Assembly (NCBI GenBank): GCA_026707285.1
Contig: JAPOXD010000041.1
Span: 1-64,000, forward strand
DNA: 64,000 bases
Reading direction: 5' to 3'
From: Chloroflexota bacterium
GTDB taxonomy: Bacteria > Chloroflexota > UBA11872
Numbering within the stretch: the first letter of the stretch is position 1; the number at the start of each line of letters is the position of its first letter. Made by a program: the position numbers and the translations under genes. Shown here one piece after another: positions 18,582 to 27,179 of the stretch. The notes below the pieces were generated by a model. It ran no database searches. It was not told where the DNA came from and worked only from the letters and a program-made list of their open reading frames with translations.

Positions 18582-19331
18582 CTAGGTGTAAGGGGTGGCG
18601 TTCGGTACACGGTAGCGCAGGAAAACCTCGCCCTGGCAGTGGGTCACGCTGACCAGGTCGAGCGATAGGACGTCCTCCGGCGGCAGCGCGCGCTCACCTT
18701 CGACCGCCGTACGCGGCCGCGGCTCGCCGATGATCGACGGCGTGACGGTGATGAAGAACTCATCCACCAGGCCCGCCCGGAGCATGTGCGCGTTGAGAAT
18801 CGCGCCGCCTTCGCACACCATCCGCCGGACGCCCCGCTCCGCAGTCAGGTAGGCCGCCAGCGCCGGAAGATCGACGGCCGTGTCGCCCAGCCGCACGATC
18901 TCCGCAACCTCGGCAAGAGCCGGAGAGACGTGGGCCGCTTCGTGCGTCACCACGATGGGCCGCAGCGGATAGCGCCGGCGCCGGAACACCCGGTCCGCGG
19001 GATCGATCTCGGCTGAGTTGGTCACGATCACGAACAGCGGGGGCTCCGTGAGGCCGCGCTGCCGGCGCATCTCCCGCAGCTCTTTGCTCCACAAGTACCG
19101 GTCCAGCCCCATCCCCAGCGTCCGCGCGCCGTGCAGCACGGCGTCGAAGTGAATGCGAAACCGGCGGAACGTGCGCTGGTCGGCCTCGCCGCCGATCGGC
19201 CAGTAGGCGTCGGTCGGGCCCTTGATGGCGCCGTCCAGCGTCATCACCATTTGGATCGCCGTGTAGGGACGGCGGGCGCCGGCGGGCAGCTCGAGATCGT
19301 CGTAGACCCCGCCCAATTCCTCCGCTGACAA
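18582..19331 (-). CDS. RibD C-terminal-type reductase
   Basis: About 249 residues with the dihydrofolate-reductase-like fold of RibD C-domains: the start YTAIQMVMTLDGAIKG, the DAVLHGARTLGMG segment, and MVCEGGAILNAHMLRAGLVDEFFITVTPSIIG. In riboflavin synthesis this domain reduces the ribosyl group with NADPH; lone copies have varied roles. No deaminase half is present. The best start is TTG at 19331, one base after the stop of the enolase-family gene; a longer frame upstream overlaps that gene and is not family-like. It is the middle of a three-gene run with DUF362. Confidence 0.8.
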   Translation of the reverse strand: MSAEELGGVYDDLELPAGARRPYTAIQMVMTLDGAIKGPTDAYWPIGGEADQRTFRRFRIHFDAVLHGARTLGMGLDRYLWSKELREMRRQRGLTEPPLFVIVTNSAEIDPADRVFRRRRYPLRPIVVTHEAAHVSPALAEVAEIVRLGDTAVDLPALAAYLTAERGVRRMVCEGGAILNAHMLRAGLVDEFFITVTPSIIGEPRPRTAVEGERALPPEDVLSLDLVSVTHCQGEVFLRYRVPNATPYT

Positions 19332-19332
19332 C

Positions 19333-20490
19333 TCAGACCTCGGCCGGCGCGCCGTCCGCAAAGCGCAGCAAGTCGGGCGGCGCGGCCGGACCCGCGGCCT
19401 CCAGCGCACGCGCCGCGGCCTCGTCGAGCGCGATACCCAGTCCCGGCGACGTGGGCGGCAAGGCGAAGCCGTCCTTGATTGTCAGGTCGCTCTCGAACAA
19501 CGCCTCGACCTCCGGCGCGAAGGGCCAGATCACCTCCTGGATTGCCGCGTTGTGCAGCGCGAAGTCCAGGTGCAGGCTGGCCATGGTGTTGACGGGGCTC
19601 TGGGGATTGTGCGGCGCCAGCTTGATCAAGTGGGCGTCGGCGGCCACGCCCATCTTCCACACCTCGGTCAGCCCACCGGCGTGCGCGATGTCCGGCTGCA
19701 GGCAGTCGACCAGCTCCTCGTCGATGACGGGCTGCGCGTCCCAGCGGTGCAGCAGGCGCTCGCCCGTGGCCAGCGGCACGTTCACCGTCCGCCGGATGCG
19801 CCGCAGCGGCGCCACGGCCTCCGGCCGCGTGGGCTCTTCCAGGAAGTAGGGGTCGAACGGCTCGAGCCGCCGCGCCAGGTCGATGAACTCGTCCGGTCGC
19901 AGCCGTCCGTGGGTCTCGATGAGCAGGTGAAACGCCTCGCCCACGAACTCGCGCGCGGCCTGCACGATGCGCTGCGCCTGGCGAATGGCAACCGGCACGT
20001 CCATGCCCCGCTCCTGCTCGTCGGCAGTCACCAGCGGCAGGAACTTGGCGGCGGTCCATCCCGCGTCCACCAGCGGACCGAACGCGTCGGGGACCTCCTC
20101 CGGCGCGTGGACGCTGCAATGCGTATAGAGCGCCACGCGGTCCCGCACCGGCCCTCCGAGCAGCCGGTGGATCGGCAGCCCCAGCGCCTGCCCGGCAATG
20201 TCCCACAAGGCCACGTCGATGCCGGCCAGCGCGCCCATTTGCACCGCACCGCTGCGGCGGCGGTCACTCAGAAACACCCGATGCCAGAGGTATTCGCGCC
20301 GCAGCGGGTCCTCGCCGACCACCAGCTCCGCGAAGTCCCGCAGCGCCTCCCGCACCGACCGCTCGCGGCCCATCAGCGTCGCCTCGCCCAGTCCGGTCAG
20401 CCCCGCGTCCGTCCGCACCAGCACATACACATAGCTGCGCCCCGCCTGCGGAACGATGACGCTATCGACAGCCGTGATGCGCATGGTCAA
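19333..20490 (-). CDS. Enolase-superfamily dehydratase/racemase, galactonate dehydratase-like
   Basis: A 385-residue mandelate racemase/muconate lactonising-type enzyme. The N-terminal capping domain runs to about residue 130, then the barrel: ALAGIDVALWDIAGQALG, the HGRLRPDEFI segment, the Mg-ligand strands FLEEPTRPE and ATGERL, then QPDIAHAGGLTEVWKM and the His-containing APHNPQSPVN. This pattern is closest to acid-sugar dehydratases such as D-galactonate dehydratase. The substrate cannot be set from sequence alone. It is the first of a same-strand run with the RibD-like reductase (one-base gap) and DUF362. Confidence 0.88.
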   Translation of the reverse strand: MTMRITAVDSVIVPQAGRSYVYVLVRTDAGLTGLGEATLMGRERSVREALRDFAELVVGEDPLRREYLWHRVFLSDRRRSGAVQMGALAGIDVALWDIAGQALGLPIHRLLGGPVRDRVALYTHCSVHAPEEVPDAFGPLVDAGWTAAKFLPLVTADEQERGMDVPVAIRQAQRIVQAAREFVGEAFHLLIETHGRLRPDEFIDLARRLEPFDPYFLEEPTRPEAVAPLRRIRRTVNVPLATGERLLHRWDAQPVIDEELVDCLQPDIAHAGGLTEVWKMGVAADAHLIKLAPHNPQSPVNTMASLHLDFALHNAAIQEVIWPFAPEVEALFESDLTIKDGFALPPTSPGLGIALDEAAARALEAAGPAAPPDLLRFADGAPAEV

Positions 20491-20538
20491 AAGGCCGCGT
20501 GGTCCAGTTGCCGGCTATCGCTCAACCGGATCTCTCCA

Positions 20539-20925
20539 TCACACGGCCTGGATGGGGGCGGGATATTGGGTCAGTCTCTTGTCCATGGTCAGCAGCGTGA
20601 TGTTCTCAACTTGGGCTTGTGCCATGAGAATCCGGTCGAATGGGTCATTGTGAATCACTGGCAGGAGGCCGACCGCGAGCGCGTGTTCCGAGCGAATCGC
20701 AAGCTCGCTGTAGCCGTGTTGCAGCAGACCGTCGCGCAAGAGTTGCGGGTCCACGCGAAAGTCGCTTCTGCCGAGGGCGCGCTTGATTACGACCTCCCAG
20801 ATGCTTGCCGTGCTGAACATCAACTCCGCGGCGGGGTCGTCGAGAAGGCTCCGAGATTCCGGCGTCAACCGGGTCGGGTCGCCGGCCACCCACAGCAACA
20901 GATGCGTATCCAGGAGAAACGTCAC
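20539..20925 (-). CDS. PIN-domain toxin, VapC-like
   Basis: A 128-residue PIN ribonuclease. The acidic residues expected for Mg binding are in FLLDTHLLLW (Asp6), SIWEVVIKRALGR (Glu), and NDPFDRILMAQA (Asp), with LLTMDKRL at the end. VapC toxins cleave tRNA or rRNA. The start is GTG at 20925, and GTGA overlaps the stop of the gene upstream, so this toxin is coupled to the 306-residue protein whose tail looks like a VapB/Phd-type antitoxin. Confidence 0.88.
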   Translation of the reverse strand: MTFLLDTHLLLWVAGDPTRLTPESRSLLDDPAAELMFSTASIWEVVIKRALGRSDFRVDPQLLRDGLLQHGYSELAIRSEHALAVGLLPVIHNDPFDRILMAQAQVENITLLTMDKRLTQYPAPIQAV

Positions 20926-21842
20926 GCCGTCGTCCCGAACAGCCTTTCGATCTCAGGACCGCCCATGACATCGAAGTCGTCGGGAACTTCGACTTGCCCG
21001 GCCATGAATCCAAGCCGGGACGACGCTATCTCGTCGGGAAGCGCAAAGCCAAACTCTCGACGCATGCGGTCATAAACGCCCCGCGCCTCGGAACAGCCCC
21101 GGGCCACGGCCTTTCGCAGTTGCGACAAGTCTGCGCCGCCGTATAGGAGATCTACCGTGTCGGCAATGAAATCCTCCACAAGGGGATCGCCGACGTCCTG
21201 CTGCACCGCCCACCGCCAAAACGTCGCCATGCGCTCGTCGTCGGGATCGCTAAAGTCCTCCGGTTGCATGCCCGCAACCGCCCAGGGCCTTCCCAGACGA
21301 AAGTCGGGGTTTATTGATTCCCGATAGGTCCACATTCGCAATCCCGCCATGAGGGCGGCGCAAATGAACGCTCCGTTAGACGTATAGCGGTCCGTTCCGG
21401 CCATCCCTCCAGCCCTTGTACGACGCCGGTCCATCTGATTCAGGTACGACTCCACGTCGTGCTTGAGCGCATAGCTCGAACGTCGCGGCGGGGCCGGCCC
21501 ATTGAGGCGACGTGCCCAGCTGCACCCCTTCAGTCGATAGCTGAGCGACACGCGTCCCTCGGCAAAATACTCGAGCGTGTGGCAAATGCCTGCCTCGCAG
21601 TCCCCGCCTGCCCGCAACTCATCCCGCGCGGCGTTCAAATCGTCGGGGATGCACTCCGTCTCCCAACGCTCCGTGTGCTTGCCGTCGGGCGCCACGACGC
21701 GACGCCGGCGACGCACTTGTCCCAAGCCATGCGAATTGAGCAAGGGGTGCTCTTGCAGCACTCGCTCGCGCTCCGAATCAAGAAATCCCGGATCCGAAAG
21801 CAAGCGGGCCGCCCGCAACCAGAACCGTTGACTCTTGGTCAC
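20922..21842 (-). CDS. Unknown protein with antitoxin-like C-terminal tail, coupled to VapC
   Basis: A 306-residue protein. The last 30 residues (GFMAGQVEVPDDFDVMGG then PEIERLFG) closely resemble the C-terminal toxin-binding tail of Phd/VapB-type antitoxins of PIN toxins. The rest is not recognised: it is Arg-rich early, has Cys near residues 65-110 and a central FICAALMAGLRMW segment, with no clear DNA-binding motif. It overlaps vapC by GTGA. A normal antitoxin has 70-90 residues, so this looks like a fusion of an unknown domain to an antitoxin tail. The tail match is strong; the function is inferred. Confidence 0.6.
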   Translation of the reverse strand: MTKSQRFWLRAARLLSDPGFLDSERERVLQEHPLLNSHGLGQVRRRRRVVAPDGKHTERWETECIPDDLNAARDELRAGGDCEAGICHTLEYFAEGRVSLSYRLKGCSWARRLNGPAPPRRSSYALKHDVESYLNQMDRRRTRAGGMAGTDRYTSNGAFICAALMAGLRMWTYRESINPDFRLGRPWAVAGMQPEDFSDPDDERMATFWRWAVQQDVGDPLVEDFIADTVDLLYGGADLSQLRKAVARGCSEARGVYDRMRREFGFALPDEIASSRLGFMAGQVEVPDDFDVMGGPEIERLFGTTA

Positions 21843-21960
21843 AGAGAAACCCTCGCTATTTGTGGAAACCCCTAATAATTCTAGTTGACCACAGGGGATC
21901 TACGCTAATCCCTAGGTGTTCAGTAGCTAGGCCTGTGCCGCCGGCCGCGAAAACGACGGC

Positions 21961-22236
21961 CTACCGCTTCTCGGTCAGGCGCCCGGACAGGTATTTGTGG
22001 ATCACGCTGGAGAGCAGCGTTTGGTAGGGAATGCCCTCTTCTCTGGCCCGCGCGTGCGCGAGGTTGAAGTCGCGCTCGGAGACCCGCAGGTTCACGCGCT
22101 TGGTCTTGTTGAACGTATGACGCGCCGCCTCCCGCGCCGCCTGGATTTCGCCTTCGAGGCTAGGGACGGAGCGCAACTCGCCCCGCTCGAATTGATCGAG
22201 GATGTCCCGCTCCTCGGCGTTTAGCTTGTCGGTCAC
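21961..22236 (-). CDS. CopG/BrnA-type antitoxin-like ribbon-helix-helix protein
   Basis: A 91-residue protein typical of a CopG-type antitoxin family: MTDKLNAEERDILDQFERGE, the RVNLRVSERDFNLAHARAREEGIPYQTL ribbon-helix-helix, and SSVIHKYLSGRL at the end. It should bind DNA as a dimer and neutralise a toxin, yet no RelE/BrnT-type toxin gene is next to it. The 306-residue gene and vapC lie 118 bases downstream on the same strand. It may be an orphan antitoxin or a second regulator of that module. Confidence 0.8.
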   Translation of the reverse strand: MTDKLNAEERDILDQFERGELRSVPSLEGEIQAAREAARHTFNKTKRVNLRVSERDFNLAHARAREEGIPYQTLLSSVIHKYLSGRLTEKR

Positions 22237-22410
22237 GGTGCCGGCCTCCTACGAGAGTCTCGCGTAGCCGGCCGGCAGCCGAAATGCTTCCGGGCAGGTC
22301 ACGCTGCACCTGCGCCGTCGTGCGCTCGCCTGCGACGAGCTATGGTTTTGGTAGATTAGAAAAAATATTAGGCTACTCAATATTGCCGGTTCTCCTATGC
22401 TGAATACCCC

Positions 22411-24045
22411 GTGAACGACTCGCATCCAACCCCTCCCAAGGCTCCGTCGGAACGACGCCAGCGCGTGCTGGTGCTGGTGGCGGTCGTGGTCGGCACGATG
22501 TTCTCCGCCCTCGATCAGCTCATCGTCATCACGGCCATCCCGCGCGTGGTGGCCGACCTGGGCGGCCTGGCGGACTTTGCGTGGGTTTTCACGGCCTACA
22601 CCCTGGTCTCGACGGTCAGCCTCCCGGTGTGGGGCAAGCTCTCGGACACCCACGGTCGGCGGCGGCTCTGGCTGACTGGCCTGGGGCTGTTCATGGCCGG
22701 CTCGGCCATCGCCGGCGCGAGCCAGGAGATGATCCAGCTCATCGTTTCGCGCGGCCTGCAGGGTCTCGGAGCCGGCGCCCTGATGGCGCTGGGCCCGGCG
22801 CTGATTGGGGATCTGTTTCCGCCCTCCGAGCGTCCCAAGTGGCAGGGCGCCCTGATGGCGCTGTTCGGGGTGGTGGTGATCGCCGGGCCCACGATCGGCG
22901 GCTGGATCACGGACACGCTGACCTGGCGCTGGGTCTTCTACGTGAACCTGCCGTTCGGCGGCCTCGCCGTGCTCGCCGCCTGGTTCGGGCTGCCGTCGGC
23001 GCGGTCGGGCGGGCGACGGTCCATCGACGTCGCCGGCGCGCTGGCGCTCGTCGGGGCCGTGGTGCCGCTGTTGCTGGCGTTTGCGTGGGCCGGCGGGCGC
23101 TACCCGTGGCTCTCGACGCCCATCGTCGGCTTGCTGCTGGGCGCCGCCGCCATGCTCGGCCTGCTGGTGGTCCTCGAGCGCCGGGCCCCAGACCCCATGA
23201 TCAACCTGGGATTCCTGACCAATCGCGTCTACGTGGTGGCCATCCTCACCACGTTCCTGGTGAGCGGCGGAATGATCGGCGCGGTGCTCTACATCCCACT
23301 CTTCGCCCAGGCCGTAATCGGGACCAGCGCCACCGGCTCCGGCGCGGTGCTGGTGCCCATGATGCTCGGCTTCATCGTCAGCGCGATCGCGTCCGGGCAG
23401 ATCGTGTCCCGCACGGGTCGCTACAAGGCGCTGATCCTGGTGCTGTTCGCCGTCGGCATCGTGGGCGGGGTGCTGCTCGCGCGAATGGAGGCGTCCACCA
23501 CCGAGCTCGAGCTGGTGCGCAACATGATTGTCATGGGTCTGGGCATCGGCGGACCGTTCTCGGTGCTGGTGGTCGTGGCGCAGAACGCCTTTCCCGACCG
23601 CAACCTCGGCGAGGTCACGGCGGGATCGCGCTTCTTTCGATCCATGGGGTCCACGATCGGCGCGCAGCTCATGGGGTCGCTGCTGAGCCTGTGGTTCGCC
23701 GCCAACTTGCGCGAGCGGCTGCCGACAGAGGTGCGCGAGGCGCTGGGCCCGGAGCGTTTGGACGAAGTCAGTAATCCGGAAGCCTTGTTTGTGCCTGAAG
23801 CCACGGCGTCGCTGCGGGAGTCGCTCGGCGCGGCGGCGCCCGCCGTGACCGACCTGCTGATGGAGACCCTGCGCCTGGGCCTGGCCGACGCATTGCGCGG
23901 ACTGTTCGTGGTCACGGCGGGGCTCATGCTCGTCGGCTTCGCCATCGCGATCTTCCTGCCGGAGATTCCGCTGCGCACGACGCGCGACGCCGATCTCCCC
24001 GCGGACACCGCCGACGCCGCTGCGCCAAGCGCGCGAGGCCCATAG
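22411..24045 (+). CDS. MFS drug exporter, DHA2 (EmrB/QacA) family
   Basis: A 544-residue integral membrane protein with about 14 hydrophobic segments. The DHA2 signatures are visible: VVVGTMFSALDQLIVITAIP in the first segment, GKLSDTHGRRRLWL (motif A) and GLQGLGAGALMALGPALIGD (motif C type), then TWRWVFYVNLPFGG. It should export toxic compounds in exchange for protons across the cytoplasmic membrane. The start is GTG at 22411. The 174 bases upstream are AT-rich, unlike the flanks, and probably hold the promoter. No adjacent TetR regulator. Confidence 0.9.
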   Translation: MNDSHPTPPKAPSERRQRVLVLVAVVVGTMFSALDQLIVITAIPRVVADLGGLADFAWVFTAYTLVSTVSLPVWGKLSDTHGRRRLWLTGLGLFMAGSAIAGASQEMIQLIVSRGLQGLGAGALMALGPALIGDLFPPSERPKWQGALMALFGVVVIAGPTIGGWITDTLTWRWVFYVNLPFGGLAVLAAWFGLPSARSGGRRSIDVAGALALVGAVVPLLLAFAWAGGRYPWLSTPIVGLLLGAAAMLGLLVVLERRAPDPMINLGFLTNRVYVVAILTTFLVSGGMIGAVLYIPLFAQAVIGTSATGSGAVLVPMMLGFIVSAIASGQIVSRTGRYKALILVLFAVGIVGGVLLARMEASTTELELVRNMIVMGLGIGGPFSVLVVVAQNAFPDRNLGEVTAGSRFFRSMGSTIGAQLMGSLLSLWFAANLRERLPTEVREALGPERLDEVSNPEALFVPEATASLRESLGAAAPAVTDLLMETLRLGLADALRGLFVVTAGLMLVGFAIAIFLPEIPLRTTRDADLPADTADAAAPSARGP

Positions 24046-24092
24046 CCGCCAAGATCGGACCGGCGGTTCTCTCGCGCGAGTCTCCCGCCGTT

Positions 24093-24120
24093 GTAGGGGC
24101 GACGCATGCGTCGCCCCTAC
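24093..24120. repeat. Perfect 28-base palindrome, family B type
   Basis: Arms GTAGGGGCGACGCA and TGCGTCGCCCCTAC meet with no loop. It follows the MFS stop at 48 bases and could terminate transcription in either direction, although no T-run is present. Confidence 0.75.
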
Positions 24121-24125
24121 GATTG

Positions 24126-24230
24126 CTAACCCCGCCCTGTCACCGCCACCAGCAGGATCGCCAGGGCGAAGGCCGCGAGCCCGATTGCCGTGGCCGCCGC
24201 CCGGACGACCGCGATGCGCGCCCGGATCAC
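24126..24230 (-). pseudogene. Truncated copy of the small membrane protein at 25070-25351
   Basis: The DNA at 24127-24201 matches 25071-25145 with only a few differences, then resumes at a match to about 25314-25340. Compared with the full copy, about 170 bases are missing, and the deletion keeps the frame: GTG at 24230 through to a TAG gives 34 residues ending in the same LVAVTGRG. It would retain one membrane segment. It may be a remnant or a short peptide gene; no ribosome-binding site is clear. Confidence 0.6.
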
Positions 24231-24287
24231 TCCAGGCGGCTGCGGTTGCCCCGGCCGATGACTACCGTGGCAATTCCCACGGCCTGC

Positions 24288-24689
24288 TCAGCCGGCCTTT
24301 CCCGCGAGCTTCGGCCCGGCGGCGGCAAGGGCCTGGTCGAAAGTCATGATCTCTCGCACGCCACGCCGCCTGCAGCTTGCAAGGTGGCAGAGGTCTCTGG
24401 CGCTCAGGGTGGGCTGCCGGTCATGGAGTTGGCGGGCCAGAATGACGTCCGCCTCCTCCAGCGGCCAAACCTCAACACCGGACCTCTCCATCAGCTCCAA
24501 CGCCGAGTCCAAGGTGTGCGGCCGCTTGATCCGCAGATAGACATGCATCAACTCTTGGACGACCTCGGCCGAGGTGAAGAGCGGCTTGCGGTTGCGCAGC
24601 GCCTCGTCAAAGAACTGCTGGGCGGGAGATTGCAGCGGATGCGGCTTTCCGACCGCATACATGAAGACGCTGGTGTCGACGAAGATCAC
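24288..24689 (-). CDS. PIN-domain toxin
   Basis: About 133 residues from a GTG at 24689. PIN features: VIFVDTSVFMYAVG (Asp5), TSAEVVQELMHVYLRI (Glu), LSARDLCHLASCRRRG (Asp) and IMTFDQALA. The GTGA at 24686-24689 overlaps the stop of the ribbon-helix-helix gene upstream. It is predicted to be a toxin ribonuclease. The longer open frame above this GTG overlaps the antitoxin and is not used. The short truncated-copy gene lies 57 bases downstream. Confidence 0.85.
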   Translation of the reverse strand: MIFVDTSVFMYAVGKPHPLQSPAQQFFDEALRNRKPLFTSAEVVQELMHVYLRIKRPHTLDSALELMERSGVEVWPLEEADVILARQLHDRQPTLSARDLCHLASCRRRGVREIMTFDQALAAAGPKLAGKAG

Positions 24690-24961
24690 ACGCTGGGCAA
24701 GCCGTCGGTCTTCGATTCGCGCAGTGTCTGGAGGTGCTCGTGCCAATCTGGTTCCACGCCGGGCCCTTCACGCGCCGCGCAGGTGTCGAAGAACCGCCAC
24801 AGGTCCTCCGAAGACGCGAACCGTTCCGTGCGTTGCCGCGCCTCGAGCCGCTCACGCGCGGCGGCCCTGAGCCAGGCGCTGAAGGTCAGGCCTTCCCGAC
24901 GGGCCTGGCGAACGAACCGGTCGCGGTCCTCGTCCGGAATGATGAGCTGAACCCTCGCCAC
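24686..24961 (-). CDS. Ribbon-helix-helix antitoxin paired with PIN toxin
   Basis: A 91-residue antitoxin candidate: MARVQLIIPDEDRDRFVRQARREGLTFSAWLRAAAR is a typical CopG/MetJ-type strand-helix-helix. Residues 45-91 are an acidic toxin-binding tail. It overlaps the toxin start by GTGA, which fits a vapBC-like operon with the antitoxin first. It should repress its own promoter in the 24962-25069 region. Confidence 0.82.
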   Translation of the reverse strand: MARVQLIIPDEDRDRFVRQARREGLTFSAWLRAAARERLEARQRTERFASSEDLWRFFDTCAAREGPGVEPDWHEHLQTLRESKTDGLPSV

Positions 24962-25069
24962 GGCGACAGCCCTTGTCTACGCGCAATGTGTGTATTGACC
25001 CTACACATCGGCGAGACCGACGTCAACGTCCGTCGTGAACTCGTCGGGCGCTCGAACGCCCAGTCAGAC

Positions 25070-25351
25070 CTAGCCCCGCCCCGTCACCGCCACCAGCAGG
25101 ATGGCCAGGGCGAAAGCCGCGAGCCCGATCGCCGTGGCCGCCGCCGTGCCAACGATGAGGGGCCGCAGCGAGCCGCGCGACTCCGACCCGACGCGCAGCC
25201 CCAGGTATCCGGCAAGCGCCACCACCACCGCAATCGTGGCCGCGCCGGCGGCGCGCTGGTTGTCGATGAGGAAGTAGACCGCCGCCACCACGGCCGCGAA
25301 GGCCGCCGCGCAGACCACCGCGATGCGCGCCCGGCGCGCTTCGAAACGCAT
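25070..25351 (-). CDS. Small three-helix membrane protein
   Basis: 93 residues from ATG 25351: a basic N-terminus (MRFEARRARIAVV), then three hydrophobic stretches (about residues 9-27, 37-54 and 65-88) with an Asn/Arg loop between the first two. No family recognised. A shortened copy with an in-frame internal deletion lies at 24126-24230. It diverges from the TPP enzyme at 25440. It is probably an unknown cytoplasmic-membrane protein. Confidence 0.6.
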   Translation of the reverse strand: MRFEARRARIAVVCAAAFAAVVAAVYFLIDNQRAAGAATIAVVVALAGYLGLRVGSESRGSLRPLIVGTAAATAIGLAAFALAILLVAVTGRG

Positions 25352-25439
25352 CGGCGCAGCATAAGCGACCGCCCGCCGGTTGCCGGATGGCCGCGTACGT
25401 GCCAACGTTCCACCAGTTGACCTGCTGAGGGACATTGCC

Positions 25440-27095
25440 GTGACCGGAGCCGATGCGCTTGTCGCCATCCTGAAAGCCGAAGGCATCCAGCAGGCGTTCT
25501 GCTACCCCACGACGCCTATTCTCGAAGCGCTGGCCCGCGGCGGCGTCCGTACGCTGCTGGCGCGCCAGGAGCGCGTCGCCGGCAACATGGCCGACGGCGT
25601 GGCGCGCTCGACCAACGGACGTCAGTTGGGCGTCTTCACCGTGCAGCAATCCGCCGGCTCCGAAAACGCCTTCGCTCCGATCGCCCAATCATTCACCGAC
25701 GCATCGCCCCTGCTGTTCATTCCGGGCCATCCGGGCTTGCAAAAGGCTGGCATCCCGCCGGCGTTCGACGGCCTGCCGCACTACAGCGCGATCACCAAAC
25801 TGGCGCTGCAGCCGACGTCGGCCCAGCAGATCCCGCAGCGCGCCCGCATGGCCATCGCGGCATTGCGCTCGGGCCGGCCGGGCCCGGTGATGTTCGAGAT
25901 GCCCACCGACGTCGCCGCGCAGGAGTTCAGCGGCCCCATCTCGCACACGCCGGTGCAACCGGTCCGGAGCGCCGCCGATCCGGGCGCCGTCGACGAGGCC
26001 GCGGAGCGCCTGCTGCGATCTGAGTCGCCGCTGATTTGGGCCGGTCAGGGCGTGCTCTACGCCGAGGCTTCCGCCGAGCTGCAAGCCGTCGCCGAACTCC
26101 TCGGGGCCCCGGTTATGACCACCTTGCAGGGCAAGAGCGCCTTCAACGAGCGCCACGAGCTCTCGGCCGGCGTGGGCGCCTACGTCGAGACCGGCATGGT
26201 GACCCACTACCTGGAGCACAGCGACACCCTGCTGGGCGTGGGCACGAGCCTGAGCCTCAGCCCCTTTACGCCCAAGATTCCCGAGGGCAAAACGATCATT
26301 CACGCCACCAACGACCACGCGGACCTGCACAAGGTCTACCCGGCGGACGTGGCCGTTTGTGCCGATGCCAAGCTGTTTCTGGCCCAGTTGGCCGAGGTCC
26401 TGAGGTCCCGGGTCGGCGCCTCGCAGCAGGAGCTGCGGCGGAGCACGGTCGCCAAGCTCGCCGAGCTGCGCAGCGCCTGGCGGGCGGACTTCGCGGCCGA
26501 GTTCGGCGACGAGAGCGACCCTGTCAACGGCTACCGCCTCTTCGGCGAGCTATGGAGCCTGCTGGACCCCGACGCGTCGATGGTCACGCACGAGTCCGGC
26601 GCCACTCGCGACATCCAATGCGTGTTCTACGAGTCGACCGTGCCGCGCAGCTATCTCGGCTGGGGACAATCCTCGCAGCTCGGCTTTTCGCTGGGACTGG
26701 CCATGGGCGCCAAGCTGGCCAACCCGGACAAGCTCGTCGTGAACGTGATGGGCGACGGCGGCGCCGGCATGACCGGCATGGACTGGGAGACGGCCTCGCG
26801 CGAGAACATCCCGATCCTCAGCGTCATCAAGAACGACGCCATTTTCAGCGGCTACGACCGCAACATCCCCACCGCCATCGAAAAGTTCGGCGTGTCCTCG
26901 CTCTTTGGGGACTACGCGGGAGTGGCCAAGGCCTTGGGCTGCCACGGAGAGAAGGTGGACACCGTGGCCGAGTTGCGGCCGGCGCTCCAGCGCGCCATCC
27001 GCGCCACGCAGGAGGGCCAGCCCGCCGTGGTGGACGTATCCACCGCCGAAACCCGGCGGCTCTCAGTCCCGCCGCCCGAGCGCAAGACGACTTAG
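25440..27095 (+). CDS. Thiamine-diphosphate-dependent enzyme, second copy type
   Basis: About 551 residues in the acetolactate synthase/benzoylformate decarboxylase superfamily. The catalytic Glu is in LLARQERVAGNMADGVAR; the ThDP motif is GDGG...IKNDAIFSGYD. It differs from the enzyme at 15719 in the 'FCYPTTPILEAL' opening and the FTVQQSAGSENAFAPIAQSF segment. Members of this subgroup are annotated only as TPP-requiring enzymes; the substrate is unknown. GTG at 25440 (VTGADALVAIL) is preceded by GAGGGA; the ATG at 25380 would add 20 non-family residues. Confidence 0.83.
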   Translation: MTGADALVAILKAEGIQQAFCYPTTPILEALARGGVRTLLARQERVAGNMADGVARSTNGRQLGVFTVQQSAGSENAFAPIAQSFTDASPLLFIPGHPGLQKAGIPPAFDGLPHYSAITKLALQPTSAQQIPQRARMAIAALRSGRPGPVMFEMPTDVAAQEFSGPISHTPVQPVRSAADPGAVDEAAERLLRSESPLIWAGQGVLYAEASAELQAVAELLGAPVMTTLQGKSAFNERHELSAGVGAYVETGMVTHYLEHSDTLLGVGTSLSLSPFTPKIPEGKTIIHATNDHADLHKVYPADVAVCADAKLFLAQLAEVLRSRVGASQQELRRSTVAKLAELRSAWRADFAAEFGDESDPVNGYRLFGELWSLLDPDASMVTHESGATRDIQCVFYESTVPRSYLGWGQSSQLGFSLGLAMGAKLANPDKLVVNVMGDGGAGMTGMDWETASRENIPILSVIKNDAIFSGYDRNIPTAIEKFGVSSLFGDYAGVAKALGCHGEKVDTVAELRPALQRAIRATQEGQPAVVDVSTAETRRLSVPPPERKTT

Positions 27096-27179
27096 CGCGC
27101 CGGCGTTGGAGGCCGGGGACGAACAGGCCCCGGAGCCGTGATCAGATCGACGCCAGGGGCGCCACGGTACTCAGTTGCC

